Assembly (NCBI GenBank): GCA_002375995.1
Contig: DFNI01000023.1
Span: 2,012 to 24,473, forward strand
Direction of reading: 5' to 3'
Origin: Acetothermia bacterium UBA3571
GTDB lineage: Bacteria > Bipolaricaulota > Bipolaricaulia > Bipolaricaulales > Bipolaricaulaceae
DNA length: 22,462 nt
The notes beneath the pieces were generated by a model. That model did no database searches. It saw nothing but the letters and a program-made list of their open reading frames with translations, and was not told the DNA's origin. Each line of letters starts with the position of its first letter. Within the stretch, counting starts at the first letter, position 1. Below are positions 14,730-20,531 of the stretch, piece after piece. Made by a program: the position numbers and the translations under genes.

Positions 14730-14813
14730 ATGAAATGCTTTGAATTCTCAGCGGCGAAGGAGGTGATCAGCGGGGGTAGCACCTACTTTGGGTGGTATTT
14801 CTACTTTGTGTGA
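14730..14813 (+). CDS. Putative aromatic-amino-acid leader peptide (27 codons, ends YFGWYFYFV)
   Basis: A 27-codon ORF starts 10 nt after the -10 box and ends at TGA 14811-14813. Nine of its 27 residues are aromatic, and seven fall in the last nine codons: Tyr, Phe, Gly, Trp, Tyr, Phe, Tyr, Phe, Val (14784-14810). The octamer CTACTTTG occurs twice there. A hairpin begins at the base after the stop codon and an intrinsic terminator follows. This is the arrangement of the trp and phe attenuators of enteric bacteria, but with mixed Phe/Tyr/Trp codons in front of an importer. I infer that scarcity of charged aromatic tRNAs stalls the ribosome here and raises importer expression. The ORF also holds AAGGAGGTGATC (14757-14768), a long match to the ribosome's anti-Shine-Dalgarno, with no start codon at usable distance. 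Confidence 0.75.
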   Translation: MKCFEFSAAKEVISGGSTYFGWYFYFV

Positions 14814-14866
14814 GGGCGTACCCTCCCTGCGGAGGTGCGCCCGAGAGCCGCAAGGAATCCTTGCGG
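14772..14866 (+). promoter_or_regulatory. Transcription attenuator with competing RNA pairings
   Basis: Pairings found by hand. Hairpin A: 14814-14826 with 14831-14842, GGGCG/CGCCC at the base, one bulged C and a CTGC loop. Antiterminator: CCTGCGG (14826-14832) with CCGCAAGG (14848-14855), 7 pairs and one bulged A. Terminator: 14848-14855 with 14859-14866. Upstream competitor: GGGGGTA (14772-14778) with TACCCTC (14819-14825), and GCACC (14779-14783) with GGTGC (14834-14838). Hairpin A and the antiterminator exclude each other, as do the antiterminator and the terminator. A ribosome held on the last aromatic codons would reach into the 5' arm of hairpin A, freeing CCTGCGG for antitermination. 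That direction is inference; no folding was computed. Confidence 0.65.
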
Positions 14867-14877
14867 TTTTTTATTTT
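14848..14877 (+). terminator. Attenuator (intrinsic) terminator before the TrpX-like gene
   Basis: CCGCAAGG (14848-14855) and CCTTGCGG (14859-14866) form an 8-bp stem with a 3-nt loop. It is followed by TTTTTTATTTT (14867-14877). It lies 14 nt upstream of the binding-protein start and downstream of the operon's only visible promoter, so it must be read through for expression. Confidence 0.85.
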
Positions 14878-14891
14878 CAAGGAGGTGAACC

Positions 14892-15857
14892 ATGCGGGTT
14901 CTCACGGCATTTTTGGCGGTACTTTTGGGGATTTCGGCACTGGCCGCTCCGATAAAGATCGGGATCACCCAGATCGTGGATCACCCGGCGCTCAACGCCG
15001 TGCGCCAGGGGGTCATCGATGTCCTCACTGAGGCCGGCTACGTGGAAGGGGAGGATGTGGTTTACATCTTCGGTAACGCCCAGGGAGACTTCACCGTGGC
15101 CATATCCATCGCCCAGAACTTCCTCGCCCAAAAGGTCGACCTAGTGGTCTCCATCGCGACCCCCACTTCCCAAGCGGCCGTGCAGGTGTTCAAGGACACC
15201 GATGTGCCCGTGGTCTTTTCCGCCGTAACCGATCCGGTGGGGGCCGGCCTCACCGGCTATCCCAACGTCACCGGGACTTCCGACATGATCGACGTCCGCG
15301 GCGACCTCGAACTCCTGTTGGAACTTGTGCCGGGACTGAAGAAAGTGGGGATCGTGTACAACCCCGGGGAGGCGAACTCGGCCATCCTCACTGACATGGC
15401 GATAAAGGCAGGCAAAGACCTGGGCATTGAGATCGTGCCCGCGGCGGCCGAGAGCACGGCGGCCGTACCCCTTGCGGCCCAATCCCTCCTCGGCCGGGTC
15501 CAAGCCCTGTACGTGACCACCGACAACACCGTGGTCTCCGCGCTGGAGGCGGTGGTGGACGCGGCGGTGAAGGGGAAGTTGCCCTTGCTGGTGGCCGATC
15601 CCACGAGCCTCGAGCGGGGTGCCCTGGTCTGCACCGGCTTCGACTACTACGACCACGGGCGCATGACGGGCGAGGTGGTGCTTGCGATCCTGAAGGGCAC
15701 GCCCCCTTCCGAGATCCCGGTCAAGTACCAGAAGGGAACCCAGCTCTGGCTTAACCTGGACATGGCCGAACGGATCGGCTTTATCTTCCCGGGCTCCATC
15801 AAGGACAAAGCCACCGGTCTCCTTTTCGCCGGGAAGCGTTTCACGTTGGAGAAATAA
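14892..15857 (+). CDS. ABC importer substrate-binding protein, TrpX-like (ABC_sub_bind family)
   Basis: Periplasmic binding protein of 321 residues. A signal peptide covers about residues 1-18 (MRVLTAFLAVLLGISALA), with a signal-peptidase I-type end and no lipobox cysteine, which suits a double-membraned cell. The mature part has the two-lobe fold of the PF04392 family: KIGITQIVDHPALNAVRQG, DLVVSIATPTSQAAVQ, PVVFSAVTDPVGAGL, KKVGIVYNPGEANSA, LYVTTDNTVVSALEAVV and GALVCTGFDYYDHGRMTGE. Streptococcal members (TrpX) are linked to tryptophan import. The aromatic leader peptide upstream supports an aromatic amino acid substrate here. The start has AAGGAGGTGA with its core 6 nt upstream. The permease gene follows after 12 nt. 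Confidence 0.85.
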   Translation: MRVLTAFLAVLLGISALAAPIKIGITQIVDHPALNAVRQGVIDVLTEAGYVEGEDVVYIFGNAQGDFTVAISIAQNFLAQKVDLVVSIATPTSQAAVQVFKDTDVPVVFSAVTDPVGAGLTGYPNVTGTSDMIDVRGDLELLLELVPGLKKVGIVYNPGEANSAILTDMAIKAGKDLGIEIVPAAAESTAAVPLAAQSLLGRVQALYVTTDNTVVSALEAVVDAAVKGKLPLLVADPTSLERGALVCTGFDYYDHGRMTGEVVLAILKGTPPSEIPVKYQKGTQLWLNLDMAERIGFIFPGSIKDKATGLLFAGKRFTLEK

Positions 15858-15869
15858 GGAGGCTGGTAT

Positions 15870-16757
15870 TTGACCCTCTTCCTCCCCGCGGTCGAGCAGG
15901 GCCTGATCTACGGGCTTATGGCCCTGGGAGTCTATATATCCTTCCGGGTCCTGGCGTTCCCGGACCTATCCGTAGACGGGACCTTCCCATTGGGGGCTGC
16001 GGTCGCGGCGACGCTTATCATCGCGGGTTGGGATCCATTTCTTGCGTCCCTCGTGGCCGCGGGCGCGGGCATGGTAGCAGGGGCGTTTACGGGGATCCTC
16101 TCCACCAAGTTCCGCATCCAGGGACTTCTGGCCGGGGTCCTCACCATGATCATGCTCTACTCGATAAACCTCCGGATCATGGGCCGGCCGAACCTTCCCC
16201 TGTTGGGGAGGCCCTCGGCCCTCTCGACCGCGGTGGAGGCTTTGGGATTGCCGTATACCTGGGGATTGGTAGTGGTGGCGGCCATTTTGGTACTGGGGAT
16301 CAAGCTGATCCTTGACCTTTTCTTCCACACCGAGATCGGCTCCGCCATGCGGGCCACGGGAGACAATCCCCATATGGTCCAGGCCTTCGGGGTGAACCCC
16401 GAGACCATGGTGATCCTGGGGCTGGCGTTGGCCAACGGACTCGTGGCCCTATCGGGGGCGTTGGTGGCGCAATACTCGGGGTTCGCCGATGTGGGGATGG
16501 GGGTGGGGACCATCGTGGCGGGGCTGGCGTCGGTGATCGTGGGAGAGATGCTTTTGCGTCCCCGGGGCGTATTCTGGGCCACGGTGGCGGTCCTTTTGGG
16601 TTCGTCCCTTTACCGCGGGGCGATCCTCGTGGCCTTACGGTACGGAAGCGTGCTCGGCTTTACTGCCTCGGACCTTAAGCTCCTCACGGCCCTGGTGGTA
16701 TTGGGAGCGTTGATGGCCCCGGCCATCCGGGCACGCCTGCGGGGTGAGGAAGCATGA
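15870..16757 (+). CDS. ABC importer permease, TrpY-like
   Basis: An integral membrane protein of 295 residues related to branched-chain-amino-acid-type permeases (PF02653), with about eight hydrophobic segments. Characteristic parts are GLIYGLMALGVYISFRVLAFPDLSVDGTF at the N-terminus, the ATPase-contacting loop TEIGSAMRATGDNPHMVQAFGVN, and VGTIVAGLASVIVGEMLL near the C-terminus. The start is TTG, supported by AAGGAGG (15856-15862) 7 nt upstream and overlapping the previous stop codon. Its own stop overlaps the ATPase start (ATGA), so the two are translationally coupled. It should form the transmembrane pore of the aromatic amino acid importer predicted from the leader. Confidence 0.87.
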   Translation: MTLFLPAVEQGLIYGLMALGVYISFRVLAFPDLSVDGTFPLGAAVAATLIIAGWDPFLASLVAAGAGMVAGAFTGILSTKFRIQGLLAGVLTMIMLYSINLRIMGRPNLPLLGRPSALSTAVEALGLPYTWGLVVVAAILVLGIKLILDLFFHTEIGSAMRATGDNPHMVQAFGVNPETMVILGLALANGLVALSGALVAQYSGFADVGMGVGTIVAGLASVIVGEMLLRPRGVFWATVAVLLGSSLYRGAILVALRYGSVLGFTASDLKLLTALVVLGALMAPAIRARLRGEEA

Positions 16758-17572
16758 TCCTCGAGCTATCCGGAATCTGGAAGGTCTTTCGGCTGGGAAC
16801 GGAAGCGGTGGAGGCACTCTGTGGGGTGGATCTGGCGCTGGAGGAAGGAGAGTTCGTGACCGTGATCGGGTCCAACGGCGCCGGAAAGAGCACCCTCCTC
16901 AATGTGATCGCGGGAACGTGCAGGCCCAATCGTGGAAGGGTTCGCATCGGGGGAAAGGACGTTACCAAATGGCCAGCCCACCGCCGGGCCCGGTGGATTG
17001 GGCGAGTATTCCAGGATCCCCTTAGGGGGACGGCGGCCCACATGACGCTGGCGGAAAACCTGGCCCTGGCGCTGAAGAAGGGGCGCCGGGGGTTCTCCCT
17101 GCTTCTCACGCCGGCCCGCAAGCGTTACCTGCGAAAGCTTCTAGAGCCTTTGGGGATGGAGCTCGAGCGGAGGCTCGGCGAGCGGGTGGGCCACCTCTCA
17201 GGCGGGGAGCGCCAGGCGGTGACGGTGCTCATGGCCACCCTGGCCCGGCCGAAGCTTCTCCTTTTGGACGAACACACCGCGGCCTTGGACCCGGCCAACG
17301 CGGAGAAGGTCTTGGAAATAACGGAGCGGCTGGTGGGGGAAGCTCGTATCACCACCTTGATGGTCACCCACCGCATGGACCAAGCTCTTTCCCTGGGCAA
17401 CCGGCTGATCATGATGCACAAAGGGAAGATCCGCTTGGACCTTTCCGCGGAGGAGAAAGAACGCCTGAGCGTCGCAGACCTCGTGGACCTATTTCGGCGG
17501 CTGGGGGTCACCGATGACGCCTTGCTGCTGGCCGGCAACGGCACAAATAACGCGGGCGACGCCTATTCCTGA
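16754..17572 (+). CDS. ABC importer ATPase, TrpZ-like
   Basis: The 272-residue ATP-hydrolysing subunit of the importer. Motifs are Walker A GSNGAGKST (39-47), Q-loop VFQDP (85-89), signature LSGGERQ (148-154), Walker B LLLLDEHTAALDP (168-180) with the unusual but family-typical His after the catalytic Glu, and H-loop MVTHRMDQAL. The DEHTAALDP form is what I know from the TrpZ/YxeO-like ATPases that accompany ABC_sub_bind proteins. Its first four bases overlap the permease stop. It ends the operon; a 7-bp hairpin without T-tract overlaps the stop codon. Confidence 0.9.
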   Translation: MILELSGIWKVFRLGTEAVEALCGVDLALEEGEFVTVIGSNGAGKSTLLNVIAGTCRPNRGRVRIGGKDVTKWPAHRRARWIGRVFQDPLRGTAAHMTLAENLALALKKGRRGFSLLLTPARKRYLRKLLEPLGMELERRLGERVGHLSGGERQAVTVLMATLARPKLLLLDEHTAALDPANAEKVLEITERLVGEARITTLMVTHRMDQALSLGNRLIMMHKGKIRLDLSAEEKERLSVADLVDLFRRLGVTDDALLLAGNGTNNAGDAYS

Positions 17573-17590
17573 AACAGCTTCTTCTGTTTC
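17571..17590. terminator. Weak hairpin after the TrpZ-like gene
   Basis: GAAACAG (17571-17577) pairs with CTGTTTC (17584-17590) around a 6-nt loop, overlapping the ATPase stop codon. There is no T-run on either side, so it is at best a weak or factor-assisted terminator. Confidence 0.35.
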
Positions 17591-17603
17591 TACCGCCCCC
17601 CTG

Positions 17604-17612
17604 TGGTATGAT
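17604..17612 (+). promoter_or_regulatory. Extended -10 of the small coiled-coil gene
   Basis: TGGTATGAT (TG-N-TATGAT) would start transcription near 17619. That lies downstream of the two ATGs at 17608 and 17611, so the true start would be GTG 17629 or GTG 17635. No clear -35 box. Confidence 0.4.
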
Positions 17613-17911
17613 GTTTTTTGTTATTCGGGTGGACGTGAAAAAGTCGATCCAGGAGCTCGTGGTCCCGGACCTCCGCCAAGTCCTGGCGGAGGTCCAAACC
17701 CTGCGGGTGGAGATAAAGCGACTGGATGAAAAGCTCGAGCTTGTGCGCAGCAAGCTCAAGGCCGAAATGGATTCACTGCGAAAGGGTAATGGAAACGCGA
17801 ATAGGGGCCCTTCCGGAGAGGATAGATTTGGCCCTGGATCTACGGGATCGCATATCGAGGCTCGAAACCCGTCTGGAAGCCTTGGCGGGGAAGGTTTCCG
17901 GAAGGGGGTAA
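17608..17911 (+). CDS. Small coiled-coil protein, reading frame broken by an apparent +1 shift
   Basis: The first frame (17608 to about 17785) encodes IQELVVPDLRQVLAEVQ and a heptad-rich helix ending SKLKAEMDSLRKG. After that point the same frame gives glycine-rich nonsense running to 17952, into the facing NUDIX gene. The +1 frame from ATG 17789 to TAA 17909-17911 continues the same kind of helix: METRIGALPERIDLALDL, then RDRISRLETRLEALAGKV. Removing one A from GGTAATGG (17785-17792) would join them seamlessly as LRKGMETRI. Possible explanations are an assembly error, a recent mutation, a programmed +1 frameshift, or two small proteins. Short coiled-coil proteins of this layout (IQELVVPELR start, IDLALxxR end) are common in thermophile genomes; their function is unknown. 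The usual family start suggests GTG 17629 or 17635. It ends 6 bases before the convergent NUDIX stop, which supports the shifted frame as the real 3' end. Confidence 0.6.
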
Positions 17912-17917
17912 TTCCTC

Positions 17918-18331
17918 TTACTCCGACGTCCGTTCCGCTTCCAAAAGCTTGAGGAGCTCCTTATCGGCGGGCGCGAGGGGAAGCTTCTCCACCTCCTCCC
18001 ACGGGACCCAGCGGACCTCCTCACAGCCCAAGGGGACAAGCTCTCCGCGGGCGATCCGAGCCCGGAAAAGATACAAGTGGACGACGAATTCCCCGTAATC
18101 ATAGGGGATCGCTGCCACCTCATCCCCCACCTCTACCTGGATCCCCAGCTCCTCCTCGAGCTCCCGGGCTAGACACTCCCGCAGGCTTTCCCCGGGCTCC
18201 AACGCACCGCCGGGGAACTCCCACAATCCCCCTTGGGCGTCGTCTCGGTGGCGCTTGGCCAGGAGGACTTCCCCCTTCCGAAGGATGAGGGCAGCGGCCA
18301 CCTTGATCACGGGTTTCTTGCCCTTCCCCAT
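17918..18331 (-). CDS. NUDIX hydrolase (MutT-like, possible 8-oxo-dGTP diphosphatase)
   Basis: A 137-residue NUDIX protein. The NUDIX box is complete at residues 42-64: GALEPGESLRECLARELEEELGI, with the metal-binding RELEEELG core. The preceding KVAAALILRKGEVLLAKR and GGLWEFPGG are typical of MutT-type pyrophosphatases that cleanse oxidised nucleotides, although NUDIX substrates cannot be assigned from sequence alone. The start is placed at ATG 18331, which shares one base with the stop codon of the ABC-2 permease (TGATG); a longer in-frame ORF upstream is antisense-free noise inside the permease gene. It is the last gene of the ATPase-permease-NUDIX operon. Confidence 0.9.
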   Translation of the reverse strand: MGKGKKPVIKVAAALILRKGEVLLAKRHRDDAQGGLWEFPGGALEPGESLRECLARELEEELGIQVEVGDEVAAIPYDYGEFVVHLYLFRARIARGELVPLGCEEVRWVPWEEVEKLPLAPADKELLKLLEAERTSE

Positions 18332-19416
18332 CACTCCCATTTGAAAAACTTTACCGAAAGGAGGCCACACAAGACCAACCAGGCCGCGAGCACCCCCAGG
18401 TCCACGTGCAAGGGGAAGAGAGGCGCAGCGCCCACCATGGTCTGCCGCAGGGCATCCCCGAGGTAGGTGAGGGGAAGGGCGTAGACCACGGGCTTCAGGA
18501 CCCCTGGCATCCACTCCACCGGCCAGAAGATCCCGGAGAGGAACATCATAGGAAAGTTGACCACTTGCAGGAGGGCTGTGCCTGCTTCCACGGTGCGGGC
18601 CAGTGAGGCGATGAGGTACCCCAGCGACACGAAGGTGAGCGCCCCCAGGAGGACCACCCCGGCCACCACCGCCGCGCTCCCCAGGATGGGGACACGGAAG
18701 GCGAAGTGCCCGACCAACGTGATGATGCCCGCCTGCAACAGGGCGATGGTGACCCGTTGGGTGACCTGAGCACCGATGAAGGTGCTGCGGGAGATAGGGG
18801 CAGCCCAGAATCTACGCAGGATCTTGCGCTCCCGCATCTGTAGGATGCTCCCCGCCACGCCGAAGAGCCCGAGCTGCATCAGGGCCATGGCCACCACCCC
18901 GGGTAGCATATAGTCAATACCCCGGAACTCTCGGGCCTGGATGGGCTTCTGCACCAGCACAAACGCCCTGGGAGCCCCGGACCGCATGCGTTCGGCCTCT
19001 ACCAGGAACTGATCCACCACCGAGACGAGGATCTGGGCCGTGTTTCCCTTGGCGGCGTCGTAGTAGAGCTCCACCCGTACCTGTTCCCCCCGGGAGAGGG
19101 AGGCGACCATCCCCTGGGGCATGATGAGCACCCCGTCCCGATCGCCGTTTTGGAGGGCCGTGAGCTCCTCCTCCCGGGAACCCCGGAAGATTTCCACGAC
19201 CGATATTTGCTCCAAGCCGGAGAGGAGCCCCGCGGCCACGGGGTCTCCTTCCGGGGCCACTACCCCGAGGCGAAACTGGACCTCGTTCTCCCCGCCGAAG
19301 ACGAACCCGAAGAGGAGGACGAAAAGCACCGGGAAGGCGAACATCCAGAAGAGGGCCATCCGGTCCCGCATGAACTGCTTGGTCATGGCGGAAAAAAGCG
19401 CGATGTATCCCCTCAT
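18331..19416 (-). CDS. ABC-2 type exporter permease
   Basis: A 361-residue membrane protein of the ABC-2 / YhhJ-YbhR type. It has one N-terminal membrane helix (about 22-42, FWMFAFPVLFVLLFGFVFG), a large extracytoplasmic domain to about residue 170, then five more helices. ABC-2 signatures include the MRERKILRRFWAAPISRSTFIGAQ coupling region and the late SGIFWPVEWMPGVLKPVVYALPLTYLGDALR stretch. Such permeases export drugs, lipids or polysaccharides; the cargo here is unknown. The start overlaps the ATPase stop by 4 bases (ATGA), and the stop overlaps the NUDIX start, so all three are translationally coupled. Confidence 0.9.
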   Translation of the reverse strand: MRGYIALFSAMTKQFMRDRMALFWMFAFPVLFVLLFGFVFGGENEVQFRLGVVAPEGDPVAAGLLSGLEQISVVEIFRGSREEELTALQNGDRDGVLIMPQGMVASLSRGEQVRVELYYDAAKGNTAQILVSVVDQFLVEAERMRSGAPRAFVLVQKPIQAREFRGIDYMLPGVVAMALMQLGLFGVAGSILQMRERKILRRFWAAPISRSTFIGAQVTQRVTIALLQAGIITLVGHFAFRVPILGSAAVVAGVVLLGALTFVSLGYLIASLARTVEAGTALLQVVNFPMMFLSGIFWPVEWMPGVLKPVVYALPLTYLGDALRQTMVGAAPLFPLHVDLGVLAAWLVLCGLLSVKFFKWE

Positions 19417-20333
19417 TCCCTGATCCTCCTTCCCGTGAGGAGGAGGTACACATCCTCCAGCGAGGGCCGGCGCCAGGTGAGGTCCCGGAGGGGGAGCTTT
19501 CCGGCGGTGAAGAGCTCCGCCAAGGCGCGGAAGGTACCGACAGTGTCATCGCTGTAGAGGACCACGGTCCCGGATTCCTCCTTAACGACCCGACGCACCC
19601 CGGGCAACCCCTCCAGGAGGCCACCCTCGATCCCGTCCTCGAGCTCGAGTTCGAGGGCGGTCTCCTTCAGGTGTGCCCGCACGAGCTCTGCCGGTGCCCC
19701 CAGGGCGATGATGCGGCCGTGATCCAGGATAGCCACCCGATCGCAGAGGTACTCCGCTTCCTCCATATAGTGAGTGGTGAGGAGGACCGTTTTACCCTCG
19801 TCCTTGAGGCCGAGGATGAGGTCCCAAAGGGCCCGGCGGGCTTGGGGATCGAGGCCCGCTGTGGGCTCGTCCAGAATGAGGAGCTCGGGGTCGTTGACCA
19901 ACGCCAGGGCCACGGCCAGGCGCTGCCTTTGCCCTCCCGAGAGGGTCTTCACGTAGCTTTTCCGTTTTTCGGTGAGGGCGACGAGCTCGAGGAGGGCGCG
20001 GATGTCGCGGTGACGGGGATAGAGGCGGGCGAAGGTGAAAAGCATCTCCTCCACGGTGAGGAGACCTAAATATGCGGTCTCCTGGAGTTGGATCCCGAGC
20101 CTGGCCTTGAGGGCGTAGTTGGTGGGAGAGGGAATTTCCCCCAAGACCTCGATTTTTCCGGCGTCGGGAACCCGTAGCCCTTCCAAGCATTCCACGGTGG
20201 TGGTCTTCCCGGCGCCGTTGGGGCCCAAGAAACCGAAGACCTCGCCCCGGAAGCCCCGGAAGGAGATCCCGTCCACCGCGGTAATCTCCCCGTACCGTTT
20301 GACAAGCCCCTCGACGTTAATAACCGCTTGCAT
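19413..20333 (-). CDS. ABC-2 type exporter ATPase
   Basis: A 306-residue ATPase that powers the adjacent ABC-2 permease. Motifs are Walker A GPNGAGKTT (37-45), Q-loop IQLQETAY, signature LSGGQRQ (131-137), Walker B LLILDEPTAGLDP (151-163) and H-loop LLTTHYMEEAE. A C-terminal regulatory segment of about 80 residues is typical of DrrA/CcmA-like exporters. ATG 20333 is chosen because residues upstream of it are not conserved-looking and a -35/-10 promoter sits immediately upstream, with the -10 box only 10 nt away and no Shine-Dalgarno. A much longer in-frame start at 20603 would run through that promoter and into the FN3 gene. Confidence 0.92.
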   Translation of the reverse strand: MQAVINVEGLVKRYGEITAVDGISFRGFRGEVFGFLGPNGAGKTTTVECLEGLRVPDAGKIEVLGEIPSPTNYALKARLGIQLQETAYLGLLTVEEMLFTFARLYPRHRDIRALLELVALTEKRKSYVKTLSGGQRQRLAVALALVNDPELLILDEPTAGLDPQARRALWDLILGLKDEGKTVLLTTHYMEEAEYLCDRVAILDHGRIIALGAPAELVRAHLKETALELELEDGIEGGLLEGLPGVRRVVKEESGTVVLYSDDTVGTFRALAELFTAGKLPLRDLTWRRPSLEDVYLLLTGRRIRE

Positions 20334-20343
20334 AATTTGGCTT

Positions 20344-20372
20344 AATCTAACGGCGTTGCTGGACTTTTGCAA
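20344..20372 (-). promoter_or_regulatory. Leaderless promoter of the ABC-2 operon
   Basis: On the minus strand: -35 TTGCAA (20372-20367), a 17-nt spacer, -10 TAGATT (20349-20344), then 10 nt to the ATG at 20333. Transcription should start about 3-4 nt before the ATG. No ribosome site is present. Confidence 0.65.
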
Positions 20373-20459
20373 GCGGACAGCGTTTGTACACCCGAATCGG
20401 CCGATAAATTTTAGCGGGACTAACACAGCAGCTGACATAGACCGTGCTGTGAAGGGCGC

Positions 20460-20469
20460 TGTGATCACA
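20460..20469. promoter_or_regulatory. 10-bp palindrome TGTGATCACA, possible operator
   Basis: A perfect palindrome 13 nt upstream of the proposed -35 box of the FN3 lipoprotein gene. It resembles a CRP/FNR-type half-site pair without the usual central spacer. Position is right for an activator site; a single perfect 10-mer may also be chance. Confidence 0.25.
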
Positions 20470-20482
20470 AAGGTGCAAAACT

Positions 20483-20510
20483 TTGCTGTTGGAAACAAAC
20501 ATCCTAAGAT
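20483..20510 (+). promoter_or_regulatory. Promoter of the FN3 lipoprotein gene
   Basis: -35 TTGCTG (20483-20488), a 16-nt spacer and -10 TAAGAT (20505-20510). The ribosome site GGAGGGGG follows (about 20521-20529), so this gene has a short ordinary leader, unlike its divergent neighbour. Confidence 0.5.
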
Positions 20511-20531
20511 TGTGATGCGAAGGAGGGGGTA

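Noticed and set aside
14784..14866. T-box riboswitch in front of the TrpX-like gene (GGGTGGTA at 14790-14797)
   Set aside because: The match stops before the invariant ACCGCG part, the region is too short for a stem I, and the bases are explained by Gly-Trp-Tyr codons of the leader ORF.
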